A DNA stretch of 64,000 nucleotides. Origin: an uncultured Rhodospirillales bacterium (GTDB taxonomy: Bacteria; Pseudomonadota; Alphaproteobacteria; Acetobacterales; Acetobacteraceae). Positions 1-13,563 of this stretch are shown here, piece by piece. The number at the start of each line of letters is the position of its first letter. The first letter of the stretch is position 1. The translations under genes were made by a program, and so were the position numbers. Under the pieces are notes generated by a model. That model did not search any database and had not been told where the DNA came from. It saw only the letters and a list, made by a program, of their open reading frames with translations. The DNA lies in assembly GCA_903835235.1 (NCBI GenBank), contig CAILMF010000005.1:62001-126000 (forward strand). Direction: 5' to 3'.

Positions 1-687
1 GACCCCAAGCCCGGCGCCAGCTTCGACCAGATGCCGGCGCCGGCGATTGTGCCGGATGTGCTGATGCGCCGCGCGCCGAACGGCGAATGGCTGCTGGAGC
101 TGAACCCGGAGACGCTGCCACGCGTGCTGGTCAATCGTGGGTTTCATGCGCGCGCCGTGGTGGGGGCGAAGAACAAGGAGGAAAAGGCCTTCCTGGCCGA
201 GCGGATGCAGACCGCGACCTGGCTGGTGAAATCGCTGGAGCAGCGCGCCAACACCATCATCAAGGTGGCCGCCGAGATCGTCCGCCGGCAGGACGGCTTC
301 TTCCGCCATGGCGTGGAGCATCTGCGCCCGTTGATTTTGCGCGACGTGGCCGAGGCGGTGGCGATGCACGAAAGCACCGTTTCCCGCGTGACCGCGAACA
401 AGTACATCGCCACGCCGCGTGGCACCTTCGAGCTCAAGTATTTCTTCACCACTGCCATTGCGGGCACCATGGGTGGCGAAAGTCATAGCGCCGAAGCGGT
501 ACGCCACCGCATCCGCGCGATGATCGAGGCCGAGGATGCGGCCGATGTGCTGTCCGACGACGCGATTGTCGAGCGGCTGCGCAAGGAAGGCGTGGACATT
601 GCCCGGCGAACCGTGGCGAAATACCGCGAGGCGCTGCGTATCCCATCCTCCGTGCAGCGCAAGCGGGAGAAGGCCGTTCCGGCCTGA
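1..687 (+). CDS. rpoN: RNA polymerase sigma-54 factor, C-terminal part (5' end outside window)
   Basis: Sigma-54 directs RNA polymerase to -24/-12 promoters and needs AAA+ activators. Only the last 228 codons are present; the frame is open from base 1, so the start lies upstream of the window. The core-binding and helix-turn-helix region is visible (for example HESTVSRVTANKYI), and the RpoN box reads ARRTVAKYRE about 20 residues before the end. hpf follows after 93 bp, the usual rpoN-hpf neighbourhood in proteobacteria. The identification is firm; only the length is incomplete. Confidence 0.95.
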   Translation, partial: DPKPGASFDQMPAPAIVPDVLMRRAPNGEWLLELNPETLPRVLVNRGFHARAVVGAKNKEEKAFLAERMQTATWLVKSLEQRANTIIKVAAEIVRRQDGFFRHGVEHLRPLILRDVAEAVAMHESTVSRVTANKYIATPRGTFELKYFFTTAIAGTMGGESHSAEAVRHRIRAMIEAEDAADVLSDDAIVERLRKEGVDIARRTVAKYREALRIPSSVQRKREKAVPA

Positions 688-780
688 GCCGCGCGCCCCT
701 GGGGCGACACAGACCCTCGGGGTTACCGCCGGCTTCCGGGCGGACCCTTTCCCACTTGGGGAAAGAAGGGTTGAAGCCAC

Positions 781-1407
781 ATGCACATCACCGTTGCCGG
801 CAAGCAGGTCGAAACCGGAGCCGCCCTCCGGGTCCATGTCACCGATGGTCTGGCGACCATCACGGGCAAGTATTTCGACCACGCGCTGGAAGCGAACGTC
901 ACCTTTCACCACGACCTGAAGGCCAGGGCCGGCGCGCATTTCTGCTGCGACATCAACCTGAAGGCGGGCCGCAACGTGTTCATGCGGGCGGAAGGCGAGG
1001 GGGTGGACGCGCACCGCGCCTTCGACGTGGCGGCGGAGCATCTGGGCAAGCGGTTGCGGCGGTATCGAAGGCGGGTGAACGACCACGCCCGCAGCCTGGC
1101 GGCGCAGCGCGACCTGCCGCCGGCCGAGGAGGCGCGCCAGGTGGTGCTGAGCCAGGCGGAGGAGCCGGAGTTGGAGGAGGTGGCGCTGGAGGAGGCGGCG
1201 CCGCCGACCAATGGCCACGGCCACGCCATGGTGGTGGCCGAGCAGACCACCGAGGTGCTGCGGCTGACCGTCAGCGAGGCGGTGATGCGGCTGGACCTGG
1301 AACACCGCACGGTGATGATGTTCCGCAACAGCGGCAATGGCGCGCTGGGCGTGGTCTATCGGCGGGAGGACGGCCATGTCGGCTGGATCGACGCGCCGGC
1401 AGGGTAG
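781..1407 (+). CDS. hpf: Long-form ribosome hibernation promoting factor
   Basis: HPF binds the 30S subunit and drives formation of inactive 100S ribosomes in stationary phase or starvation. The 208-aa protein has the RaiA/YfiA-type domain at about 1-105 (opening MHITVAGKQVETG), a charged Glu/Ala-rich linker at about 115-150, and the C-terminal dimerisation domain at about 155-205, so it is the long form. An AAGAAGGG ribosome-binding stretch precedes the ATG. A small hairpin (CTTTCCC/GGGAAAG, 747-765) lies just upstream of the start and could affect translation; that role is inference. Confidence 0.93.
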   Translation: MHITVAGKQVETGAALRVHVTDGLATITGKYFDHALEANVTFHHDLKARAGAHFCCDINLKAGRNVFMRAEGEGVDAHRAFDVAAEHLGKRLRRYRRRVNDHARSLAAQRDLPPAEEARQVVLSQAEEPELEEVALEEAAPPTNGHGHAMVVAEQTTEVLRLTVSEAVMRLDLEHRTVMMFRNSGNGALGVVYRREDGHVGWIDAPAG

Positions 1408-1426
1408 CGGTAGCGCGGCCGCGATG

Positions 1427-1455
1427 GGTCCAGGGGGGCGGTGCGCCCCTGGACC
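1427..1455. terminator. Bidirectional terminator hairpin between hpf and rnd
   Basis: A near-perfect inverted repeat (GGTCCAGGGG / CCCCTGGACC around a GCG-rich loop) lies exactly between the converging ends of hpf (+) and rnd (-). There is no long T-run on either side, so it may only assist termination. Confidence 0.6.
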
Positions 1456-1467
1456 GGGCGCTGCTGC

Positions 1468-2091
1468 TCAGTGGCTGAGGATGTCCGGGTCTTCGTAGCC
1501 CAGCAGGTCCAGCTCGCCGCGGGCGGGCAGGAAGCGGAACACATCCTGCGCCAGGGCGAGCCGGCCCTCGCGGATCAGCAGCGCTTCCAGCCGGGCCCAG
1601 AGGGCGTGCAGGTACAGCACGTCCGAGGCGGCGTAGTTCTGCTGGTCCACGGTCAGCTCGGGCGCGCCCCAGTCGCTGGATTGCTGCTGCTTGGAGACGT
1701 CCTGGCCGACCAGCTGGGCCAGCAGGTCCTTCAGGCCATGGCGGTCGGTGAAGGTGCGCACCAGCTTGGCGGCGACCTTGGTGCAGGCCACGGGCGTGGT
1801 CCGGACGCCGAGCCAACGGTAAAGCGCGGCGCAGTCGAAGCGGGCGAAATGGAAAAGCTTGGTGACCTCGGGGTCGGTCAGCAGGCGCTTCAGGTTCGGT
1901 GCGCCGTAGCCCTGGCCGCCCAGCGATTCGGGGATGAGCTGCACCAGATGCGCGTTGCCGTCGCCCGACGAGAGCTGCACGAGGCAGAGCCGGTCGCGGT
2001 GCGGGTTGAGGCCCATGGTCTCGGTGTCGATGGCGACCAGCTTGCCAAGGTCCAGGCCGTCCGGCAGGTCGTGCCGATACAAACGGATCAT
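1468..2091 (-). CDS. rnd: Ribonuclease D family 3'-5' exonuclease
   Basis: A DEDDy-type exonuclease that trims 3' ends of stable RNA. The 207-aa protein is the short alphaproteobacterial form: the exonuclease domain only, without HRDC domains. Exo motif I is DTETMGL near residue 24, motif II lies around FHFARFD, and motif III is YAASDVLYL with the catalytic Tyr. I chose the ATG at 2091 (MIRLYRHDL) because AGGGGAA lies just upstream; a 12-aa longer start at 2127 is possible. It follows a tRNA-Leu on the same strand after about 60 bp, which fits an RNA maturation role, although co-transcription is not shown. Confidence 0.88.
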   Translation of the reverse strand: MIRLYRHDLPDGLDLGKLVAIDTETMGLNPHRDRLCLVQLSSGDGNAHLVQLIPESLGGQGYGAPNLKRLLTDPEVTKLFHFARFDCAALYRWLGVRTTPVACTKVAAKLVRTFTDRHGLKDLLAQLVGQDVSKQQQSSDWGAPELTVDQQNYAASDVLYLHALWARLEALLIREGRLALAQDVFRFLPARGELDLLGYEDPDILSH

Positions 2092-2150
2092 GGATTTCCC
2101 CTGGAAGAGAGTGGTGTTTGCCATCACGGCGGACTCTCCAACTGGGAGAG

Positions 2151-2237
<87 letters not shown>

Positions 2238-2270
2238 GTCGGTGCTGCGGAGTATCGCGGCAGAGGCGCG

Positions 2271-2299
2271 CTTTTATGAGCGTCGCATGACGCCGTCAA
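2271..2299 (-). promoter_or_regulatory. Putative sigma-70 promoter of tRNA-Leu
   Basis: Upstream of the tRNA on the minus strand there is TTGACG (2294-2299) and an A/T-rich CATAAAAG (2271-2278), giving a 15-17 bp spacer depending on the -10 chosen. It lies about 35 bp from the tRNA 5' end. It is read by eye only. Confidence 0.5.
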
Positions 2300-2358
2300 G
2301 CGGGTGCAATGCAGGTTTTTGCCCCCACCTTGAAGATCGTTTGCCGCAGGAGGCCAGG

Positions 2359-3279
2359 ATGCAGGATTTCACCGGGCGCAAGGTCGCCACCGTTTTCGGG
2401 GGGCAGGGCTTCCTGGGCCGCTATGTGGTGGAGCGACTGGCGCAGCAGGACTGGATTGTCCGCGTTGCCAGCCGGCGGCCGACGGATGCCGGGGCGCTGA
2501 AGACCCAGGGCGGCGTCGGCCAGGTGGTGCCGGTGCGGGCCTCCCTGGGGGATGAGGCCGCGGTGGCGCGGGCGATGGCCGGTGCCGGGCTGGTGGTGAA
2601 CCTGGTGGGCATTCTGGCGGAACAGCGCGCCGGCGATTTCATGCGCGTGCATGCCGAGGGCGCCGGGCGGGTGGCGCGGCTGGCGGCGGCGGCCGGCGTG
2701 GCGCGGTTGGTGCAGGTCAGCGCGATTGGCGCCGATGCGGCCAGCCCCAGCGCCTATGGCCGCAGCAAGGCCGCCGGGGAGGCCGCGGTGCGCGCCGCCT
2801 TTCCGGCCGCGAGCATCCTGCGGCCTTCCATAGTGTTCGGGCCCGAGGACCAGTTCTTCAACCGCTTCGCCGGGCTGGCGCGGCTGCTGCCCTTCATGCC
2901 CGTGGTGCGCGGCGCGGTGCGGTTTCAGCCGGTCTATGTCGGCGACGTGGCCGAGGCGGTGCTGCTGGCCGAGCCTGGCGTGACCTATGAGCTGGGCGGG
3001 CCGCGGGTGGCGACCTTCCGCCAGTTGATGCGCCTGGTGCTGGACATCACCCGGCGGCACCGGCCGCTGGTGGCGCTGCCGGAGGCGCTGGTGCAGGCGC
3101 AGGTGGCGCTGACCGCCTGGCTGCCCAACCCGCCGCTGACCCGCGACCAGCTGCTGATGCTGGACCGCGACAATGTCTGCGCCCCGGGAATGCCGGGTTT
3201 GGCGGCATTGGGGATTACGCCCAAGGCGATGGAGGCGGTGGTGCCGGGCTACCTCGCGCGGTTCCGCCAGGGCGGGTAA
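2359..3279 (+). CDS. NDUFA9-like NAD(P)-binding reductase (complex I associated)
   Basis: An atypical short-chain dehydrogenase/epimerase of 306 aa, similar to mitochondrial complex I accessory subunit NDUFA9 and common in alphaproteobacteria. The Rossmann dinucleotide motif is GGQGFLGRYVVERL (about 14-27). A YGRSK active-site-like tetrad is present, followed by RPSIVFGPEDQFFNRFA. The start is fixed by a perfect AGGAGG 7 bp before the ATG; the frame is open further upstream, but that part runs antisense through the tRNA and rnd and is not coding. The role in quinone or complex I biology is from family knowledge. Confidence 0.88.
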   Translation: MQDFTGRKVATVFGGQGFLGRYVVERLAQQDWIVRVASRRPTDAGALKTQGGVGQVVPVRASLGDEAAVARAMAGAGLVVNLVGILAEQRAGDFMRVHAEGAGRVARLAAAAGVARLVQVSAIGADAASPSAYGRSKAAGEAAVRAAFPAASILRPSIVFGPEDQFFNRFAGLARLLPFMPVVRGAVRFQPVYVGDVAEAVLLAEPGVTYELGGPRVATFRQLMRLVLDITRRHRPLVALPEALVQAQVALTAWLPNPPLTRDQLLMLDRDNVCAPGMPGLAALGITPKAMEAVVPGYLARFRQGG

Positions 3280-3499
3280 GGTTCATATCGGACCTAATAA
3301 TTGGGTGATCGGCCGGCGCTTGAGTGGGCTCGGCTAGATGGCCGCGATAAAAGGACAGTCTTGCGGACCTAAAAGCGAAAAACTGCTGGCGCATCGCCCC
3401 GGGGATGCGGCATGTTGCGGCGCATAGCGGGCGTCAGTCCGTCCGCGACGCGCGTCCCCGGTTTGGGCCGCGCGCCACCCCCGCCCGAGGTCCGCCGCC

Positions 3500-4930
3500 A
3501 TGGCCGAACGCATGTTGCAATTTGTGCGCCTCCAGCAGGCCCAGCCGGAGAAACGCAAGGCCGCGCAGCGCACCGGCGATTTCGGCGAGATCTACCGCGA
3601 GTTCGTCGCCGAGGCCGCCAGCGCCCAGGCCAGCCGGTGCAGCCAATGCGGCGTGCCGTTCTGCTCGGTGCATTGCCCGCTGAACAATGACATTCCCGAC
3701 TGGCTGAAGCTGACCGCGGAAGGCCGGCTGGAGGAGGCGTATGAGGTCTCCGCCGCCACCAACACCTTTCCGGAGATTTGCGGCCGCATCTGCCCGCAGG
3801 ACCGGCTGTGCGAGGGCAACTGCGTCATCGAGAAGGGGTTCGAGAGCGTCACCATCGGCTCGGTGGAAAAGTTCATCACCGACACCGCCTGGCAGAATGG
3901 CTGGGTGAAGCCGCCGACGCCGCGGGTGGAGTTGGCGCACAGCATCGGCATCATCGGTGCCGGGCCGGCGGGCCTGGCGGTGGCGGAACGGCTGCGCACG
4001 CGTGGCTGGCAGGTGCATGTCTACGACCGCTACGACCGCGTCGGCGGCCTGCTGATCTACGGCATCCCCAACTTCAAGCTGGAGAAGGAGGTGGTGCTGC
4101 GGCGCTGGGAAAGCTTTGCGCAGGGCGGCATCCATTTCCACCTGAACTGCCGCGTCGGCGAGGATGTGACGCTGGCGGAACTGCGCGCGAAGCACGACGC
4201 GGTGTTCATCGGCACCGGCGTGTACAAGGCGCGCGACGTGGAGATTCCGGGCGCGGCGCTGGAGGGCGTGGTGCCGGCGCTGGACTTCCTGACCACGAGC
4301 AACCGGCAGAACCTGGGCGATGCGGTGCCGGCCTTCGACAGCGGCGCGCTGAATGCGCGGGGCAAGCGCGTGGTCGTCATCGGCGGTGGCGATACCGCGA
4401 TGGATTGCGTGCGCACCGCGGTGCGGCAGGGCGCGGCCAGCGTGACCTGCCTGTATCGGCGGGACCGCGCGAACATGCCGGGTTCGATGCGCGAGGTGCA
4501 TCACGCGGAGGAGGAGGGCGTGCGCTTCGAGTGGTTGGCGGCGCCGGAAGCCTTTGTGGGTGGCGGGAAGGTTGAGGGCGTGCGCGCGGTGCGGATGCAT
4601 CTGGGGCTGCCGGATGCGACCGGGCGCCAGGCGGTGACGCCGCTGGCGGGCAGTGGCTTCGTCGCGCCGTGTGACCTGGCGATCAAGGCGCTGGGGTTCG
4701 ATCCCGAGGATTTGCCGGCGATGTTCGGCGAGAAGGCGTTGGCGGTTTCGCGCTGGGGAACGCTGAAGGTGAACCACCGGACGTTCATGACCGAGTTGCC
4801 GAGCGTGTTTGCCGGCGGCGATATCGTGCGCGGCGCTTCGCTGGTGGTGTGGGCGATCCGCGATGGCCGCGATGCCGCGGACCAGATCGAGCAGTACGTG
4901 CGCAACCGCGCCTTGGCCGCAGCGGAGTGA
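3500..4930 (+). CDS. gltD: Glutamate synthase, small (beta) subunit
   Basis: GltD takes electrons from NADPH and passes them to GltB for glutamate synthesis from glutamine and 2-oxoglutarate. The 476-aa protein has the N-terminal 4Fe-4S ligands Cys47, 50, 55 and 59, and a second Cys set in ICGRICPQDRLCEGNC (about 93-108). An FAD-binding motif is at about 150 (GIIGAGPAGLAVAERL) and an NADPH-binding motif at about 292 (VVIGGGDTAMDCVRTA). Unusually for many genomes, the small subunit comes first, followed after 5 bp by gltB. The 220-bp upstream gap is comparatively AT-rich at 3285-3380 and probably carries the promoter. Confidence 0.96.
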   Translation: MAERMLQFVRLQQAQPEKRKAAQRTGDFGEIYREFVAEAASAQASRCSQCGVPFCSVHCPLNNDIPDWLKLTAEGRLEEAYEVSAATNTFPEICGRICPQDRLCEGNCVIEKGFESVTIGSVEKFITDTAWQNGWVKPPTPRVELAHSIGIIGAGPAGLAVAERLRTRGWQVHVYDRYDRVGGLLIYGIPNFKLEKEVVLRRWESFAQGGIHFHLNCRVGEDVTLAELRAKHDAVFIGTGVYKARDVEIPGAALEGVVPALDFLTTSNRQNLGDAVPAFDSGALNARGKRVVVIGGGDTAMDCVRTAVRQGAASVTCLYRRDRANMPGSMREVHHAEEEGVRFEWLAAPEAFVGGGKVEGVRAVRMHLGLPDATGRQAVTPLAGSGFVAPCDLAIKALGFDPEDLPAMFGEKALAVSRWGTLKVNHRTFMTELPSVFAGGDIVRGASLVVWAIRDGRDAADQIEQYVRNRALAAAE

Positions 4931-4935
4931 CCGAC

Positions 4936-9450
<4,515 letters not shown>

Positions 9451-9455
9451 GGGCA

Positions 9456-10076
9456 ATGGACTTCAAGCTCGACTTCCAGAACTGGGATAATGGAATTCGG
9501 ATCGTCTATCTGATCCTGCCGGGGATCGTTTTCTTTGAGACTTTGAAGAGATTTAATGAACGACCCTATCCTGCCAAGGAAGTGTATATTGCCAAGATCA
9601 TATATGCTTCTATGTTCATTTTTGTATTGAATAACGCAGCGCTTTATTTCTGGTCTTTGATTCTTGGGCGCTGGCGAATTTCCATTCCTGATCCGTTGCA
9701 GGTGCCGATTCAGGCGATCTTGGTGCCCATCATGCTAGCGCTTCTGGTCGCCTTTGCTGATCAGAAGCGCTGGTTCAACCGGCTGGTAGCGAGATTGGGA
9801 ATCGACGCCGTCGATCCTTCGCCAAGCGGTTGGGATTACCTGTTTTCTCAACGGCGCAGTATGTTCGTTATCATCGGATTAAAAGACGGCAGCCGCGTCG
9901 GCGGATATTTCGGCCCGGACTCAATGGCCTCGTCCAACCCATCGGATAAGGACATTTACGTCGAAAAAGTGTACGTGATCCCTGATGATGCGGAACATCC
10001 GTGGTCTGAGATAGAACGCTCACAGGGCATGTTGATACCCTACGACCAGATCCAATATCTTGAGTTCCGAGCATAA
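9456..10076 (+). CDS. DUF6338-like membrane-anchored protein
   Basis: A 206-aa protein resembling the DUF6338 family, function unknown. Two hydrophobic segments (about 15-27 and 40-62) and a third (about 80-100) indicate membrane anchoring. The C-terminal half is soluble and holds family-like motifs: GWDYLF, a LKDGSRVGGYFG stretch, and SSNPSDKDIYVE. It starts only 5 bp after gltB, but its base composition is clearly more AT-rich than its neighbours, with codons rare elsewhere in the window, suggesting recent acquisition. It is followed by a small Pro-rich protein. The family assignment is from memory and should be checked by HMM. Confidence 0.7.
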   Translation: MDFKLDFQNWDNGIRIVYLILPGIVFFETLKRFNERPYPAKEVYIAKIIYASMFIFVLNNAALYFWSLILGRWRISIPDPLQVPIQAILVPIMLALLVAFADQKRWFNRLVARLGIDAVDPSPSGWDYLFSQRRSMFVIIGLKDGSRVGGYFGPDSMASSNPSDKDIYVEKVYVIPDDAEHPWSEIERSQGMLIPYDQIQYLEFRA

Positions 10077-10101
10077 GCTGGGCAAGGCGGAAAGGAACAT
10101 C

Positions 10102-10290
10102 ATGTCAAGTGAAAAGCTTTATCCACTCACCAAGGGCTACCAGCCACGACCACAGCAGCCAGGCGGTACCGCTGGGCAGTTCGGTTACCGGCCGGACCGC
10201 CCCCCTACCGCGCCAGCATCCCCGCCGACGCCGCCAAGCGGCGGCCCCGCAGTGTCGAAGCCAGCCGCAGGGGCCAAGTCAGGGGAATGA
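10102..10290 (+). CDS. Small Pro/Gly-rich protein paired with the DUF6338 gene
   Basis: A 62-aa protein with no clear domain: a short KGYQPRPQQPGG motif, then proline/alanine-rich, low-complexity sequence. The ATG at 10102 has AAAGGAA upstream; a longer start at 10060 would overlap the preceding gene. It lies 25 bp after the DUF6338-like gene and shares its atypical context. From memory, small GYQP-type proteins often accompany DUF6338 genes, so the two may act as a unit. The function is unknown. Confidence 0.55.
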   Translation: MSSEKLYPLTKGYQPRPQQPGGTAGQFGYRPDRPPTAPASPPTPPSGGPAVSKPAAGAKSGE

Positions 10291-10341
10291 TGGCGTAGGC
10301 ACGTACTTCCAACACGGGGGCGAGTGGCATAACTTGCCCCC

Positions 10342-11010
10342 GTGCGCATCCTGTACCACCTTCCGCTGTCGCCCTATTGCCGCAAGGTTCGCCTGGCGCT
10401 GGGCGAGAAGCGCCTGCAATTCGAGCTGATCCACGAGCGGGTCTGGGACCGCCGCGCCGAATTCGAGGCGATCAACCCCGCCTGCACCGTGCCGGTGCTG
10501 CAGGAGGAGACCGGCCTCGCGATCGTGGATAGCAGCGCGATCTGCGAGTATCTGGACGAGGCCTATCCGGATGTGTCGCTGTTTGGGCCGACCCTGGCCG
10601 AGCGGGCCGAGGTGCGGCGGCTGGTGGCCTGGTTCGACCACAAGTTCGGCGTGGAAGTGACCGCCAACCTGTATGGCGAAAAGCAGCTGAAGCGGCTGCT
10701 GGGCCACGGCCATGCCGATGGCGCCGTGCTGCGCGCCGGCTATGCCAACCTGAAGCCGCATCTGGAATATCTGGGCTGGCTGGCGGAAGGCCGGGCCTGG
10801 CTGGCCGGGGCGAACCTGAGTTTGGCGGATTTCGCCGCTGCCGCGCATATCTCGACCCTGGACTTCATGGGCGAGATCGACTGGACCAGGCACCCCGCGG
10901 TGAAGGACTGGTACGCGCGGCTGAAGTCGCGCCCGGCCTTCCGGCCGCTGCTGGCGGACAAGGTGAGCGGGCTGGCCGCCGCGCCGCATTATCACGACCT
11001 GGATTTCTGA
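10342..11010 (+). CDS. fzlA: FzlA-like GST-family protein (FtsZ-binding)
   Basis: A 222-aa glutathione S-transferase-fold protein with a GTG start. The N-terminal thioredoxin-like domain starts ILYHLPLSPYCRKVRLAL, with the TVPVL cis-Pro region, followed by a helical C-terminal domain. The tail HYHDLDF and the KSRPAFRPLLAD stretch match what I recall of FzlA, the alphaproteobacterial FtsZ-binding GST that controls septal constriction; these proteins do not act as normal GSTs. A generic GST is the alternative. It precedes the amine oxidase gene by 37 bp. Confidence 0.78.
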   Translation: MRILYHLPLSPYCRKVRLALGEKRLQFELIHERVWDRRAEFEAINPACTVPVLQEETGLAIVDSSAICEYLDEAYPDVSLFGPTLAERAEVRRLVAWFDHKFGVEVTANLYGEKQLKRLLGHGHADGAVLRAGYANLKPHLEYLGWLAEGRAWLAGANLSLADFAAAAHISTLDFMGEIDWTRHPAVKDWYARLKSRPAFRPLLADKVSGLAAAPHYHDLDF

Positions 11011-11047
11011 ATATGGCGCCGGCTCGGCGGCGTGACGGCGCGGGGCG

Positions 11048-12310
11048 ATGAGCGACTGCGACGTCGCGATCATCGGCGCCGGCGCGGCGGGCATTGCCGC
11101 GGCGCGGGTGCTGGTGGCGCGGGGCTTCGCGGTGCAGGTGCTGGAAGCCGGCGCGCGGGTTGGTGGCCGCGCCTTTACCGAGAGCACCAGCCTCGGCGCG
11201 CCCTTCGACCACGGGGCCAGCTGGCTGCATGACGCGGTGCCGAACCCGCTGACGCCGCTGGCCGAGGCGATGGGGCTGACGCTGCACAAGCAGGGGCGGC
11301 GGACCAAGGAAGGGCTGATGATCGACGGCCGCCGGGCGAGCGATGCCGAGCGGCTGGACTACTTGCGCGCCATCGAGGCTGCCGAGGCCGCGTTCGAGGC
11401 CAGCACCGCCGACCCCGACCGCGACTGCGCCAGCGTGCTGCCTGAGGGGCCGTGGCGGGCGACGGTGGCGCATTGGCTCGGCAACATCATCAATGGCGCG
11501 CCGCTGCATGAGATCAGCGTGCAGGACTATGTCGCCATCGACCTGCCCGGCGAGAATTGGCAGGTGGCGGAAGGGCTGGGCGCGCTGGTGGCGCGGCTGG
11601 CCGCGGGGCTGCCGGTGCGGCTGAACACGCCGGTGCTGGCGGTGGAGTGGGGCGGCCTGCCGGTGGTGCAGACGCCGGAGGGGGCGCTGCGGGCGCGGGC
11701 GGTGCTGGTGACGGTCTCCACCGGCGTGCTGGCCGCGGGCGGGTTGCGCTTTGCGCCGGACCTGCCGGATGAGGTGATGGCGGCGATCCAGGGGCTGCCG
11801 CTGGGCCTGCTGAGCAAGGTGGCGCTGCGGTTGGCGCCTGGCGCGCTGGAGCTGCCGGCCTTCACGCGGTTTGAATGCCGCGCCGCGGATACGGCCGACG
11901 CGCCGATGAACTTCATGCTGCGGCCCTTCGGGCGCGACCACGCCGTGGGCTTCATCGGCGGGGCGCAGGCCTGGGCCTTGGCGCGTGAAGGCACCGCGGC
12001 GGCCGAGGCGTATTTCCGCACCGAACTGGCGCGGCATCTCGGCGCCGCCACGGTGCAGGCGGCGCTGCTGCCCGGCGCCACCGCGACGCAATGGGCCGAG
12101 GACCCGCTGTTCCGGGGCGCCTATACCCATGCCATTCCCGGTGCCGCCGGCGCCCGGCAGGTGCTGCGCGACGCCGCGCTGGCCGGCGGGCGGCTGCGCT
12201 TTGCCGGCGAGGCCTGCCACCCCACCCATGCCGCCACGCTGGGCGGTGCCTGGGCCAGTGGCGCGCAGGCGGCCGAAGCCCTGGTGCGACAATTGCGAGA
12301 CCCCGCATGA
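11048..12310 (+). CDS. Flavin-containing amine oxidase family protein
   Basis: A 420-aa FAD-dependent oxidoreductase. The N-terminal Rossmann motif is VAIIGAGAAGIAAARVL (about 6-22) with the GG motif ARVGGRAFTE. The C-terminal FAD-binding motif is RFAGEACHPTHAATLGGAW, typical of the monoamine/polyamine oxidase superfamily. The substrate cannot be read from the sequence. Its stop overlaps the next ATG by 4 bp (ATGA), so it forms a unit with the M20 peptidase. Confidence 0.85.
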   Translation: MSDCDVAIIGAGAAGIAAARVLVARGFAVQVLEAGARVGGRAFTESTSLGAPFDHGASWLHDAVPNPLTPLAEAMGLTLHKQGRRTKEGLMIDGRRASDAERLDYLRAIEAAEAAFEASTADPDRDCASVLPEGPWRATVAHWLGNIINGAPLHEISVQDYVAIDLPGENWQVAEGLGALVARLAAGLPVRLNTPVLAVEWGGLPVVQTPEGALRARAVLVTVSTGVLAAGGLRFAPDLPDEVMAAIQGLPLGLLSKVALRLAPGALELPAFTRFECRAADTADAPMNFMLRPFGRDHAVGFIGGAQAWALAREGTAAAEAYFRTELARHLGAATVQAALLPGATATQWAEDPLFRGAYTHAIPGAAGARQVLRDAALAGGRLRFAGEACHPTHAATLGGAWASGAQAAEALVRQLRDPA

Positions 12311-13551
12311 CCCTGGAAGCCTTCACCACCGCCGCGGCCGGCTGCACGGCGCAGCTTGTCGGCATTGCCCAGCGTCTGGTGGCGGTGGCCTCGCCCAATC
12401 CGCCCGGCGATGTCGCCGCCTGCGCGCGGGAAGCGGCGGCGATATTGGCGGAGATGGCGCCCACCGCGCGGGTGACGCTGCATGAGACGGCGCCGGGCGT
12501 GGTGAACCTGGTGGCGGTGGCGCAGGGCCATGCGGCGGGGCGGCGGCTGGTGTTCAACGGGCATCTCGACACCTTTCCGGTGAACGAGGCGCTGCCCTGG
12601 ACCGTGGCGCCGCTGGGCGGCGAGTTGCGCGACGGGCGGCTGTACGGGCGTGGTGCGGCGGACATGAAGGGCGGTATCGCGGCGTCGCTGGTGGCCTTCG
12701 CGCTGCTGGCGCGGCACCCCGGGCTGTGGCGGGGGGAGGCGGTGCTGACCCTGGCCGGCGACGAGGAGAGCATGGGGACGCTGGGCACCAGGTGGCTGCT
12801 GGACAACGTGCCGGAAGCGACCGGCGATGCTGTCATCATCGGCGATGCCGGCAGCCCGCGCGTGCTGCGCTTCGGCGAGAAGGGATTCTTGTGGGTTGAG
12901 GTTGAGGCGGCTGGGCGCGCGGCGCATGGCGCGCATGTGCATCTGGGCGAGAATGCGCTGGACCGGCTGAGCCTGGCGCTGGACGCGCTGCGCGGGTTGC
13001 GGGCCTTGCAGCCGGCGGCGCCGGCCAGCGTGATGGCGGCGATTGCCGCGGCGCAGGCGGTGAGCGAGCCGCTTTCCGGCGCCGGCGAGGCGGCGGTGCT
13101 GGGCAGCGTGACCGTCAATATCGGGCGCGTCGAGGGCGGGACTTCGCCCAACCTGGTGCCGGCGCATGCGCGGGCGGCGGCGGATATTCGGCTGCCGGTG
13201 GGCGTGGGCTGCGCGGTGGCGGAGGCGGCGCTGCACGCGGCGCTGGACGTGCTGCCGGGGGTGACCTGGCGGGTGCTGCGGCGGTTCGAGCCGAACCATA
13301 CCGACCCCGAGAGCGAGCTGGTGCGGCTGGCGGCCGAGGTGGCCGGGCGCGTGCTGGGCGAGGCTTGCGCGGTGAACATGCGCGTCGGCGGCAGCGACAG
13401 TCGCTGGTTCCGCCTGGCGGGGCTGCCGACCATCGTCTATGGGCCGACGCCGCACAACATGGGCGGGGCGGATGAGTTCGCCGTGGTGGAGGAACTGCGC
13501 CAGGTGGCGCAGGTGCACGCGCTGACGGCGCTGGCGTTTCTCTCGCGGTAA
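12307..13551 (+). CDS. M20 family metallopeptidase / deacylase
   Basis: A 414-aa two-zinc hydrolase of the ArgE/DapE/CPG2 superfamily. Metal ligands are visible in NGHLDTFP (His), GRGAADMKGG (bridging Asp), AGDEESMGT (catalytic and ligand Glu) and GPTPHNMGG (His). The ATG overlaps the stop of the amine oxidase gene. Substrates of this family are N-acyl amino acids or small peptides; the exact one is unknown. Coupling with an amine oxidase suggests stepwise degradation of an N-substituted compound (inference). Confidence 0.88.
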   Translation: MTLEAFTTAAAGCTAQLVGIAQRLVAVASPNPPGDVAACAREAAAILAEMAPTARVTLHETAPGVVNLVAVAQGHAAGRRLVFNGHLDTFPVNEALPWTVAPLGGELRDGRLYGRGAADMKGGIAASLVAFALLARHPGLWRGEAVLTLAGDEESMGTLGTRWLLDNVPEATGDAVIIGDAGSPRVLRFGEKGFLWVEVEAAGRAAHGAHVHLGENALDRLSLALDALRGLRALQPAAPASVMAAIAAAQAVSEPLSGAGEAAVLGSVTVNIGRVEGGTSPNLVPAHARAAADIRLPVGVGCAVAEAALHAALDVLPGVTWRVLRRFEPNHTDPESELVRLAAEVAGRVLGEACAVNMRVGGSDSRWFRLAGLPTIVYGPTPHNMGGADEFAVVEELRQVAQVHALTALAFLSR

Positions 13552-13563
13552 CTGCTGCCCGGC

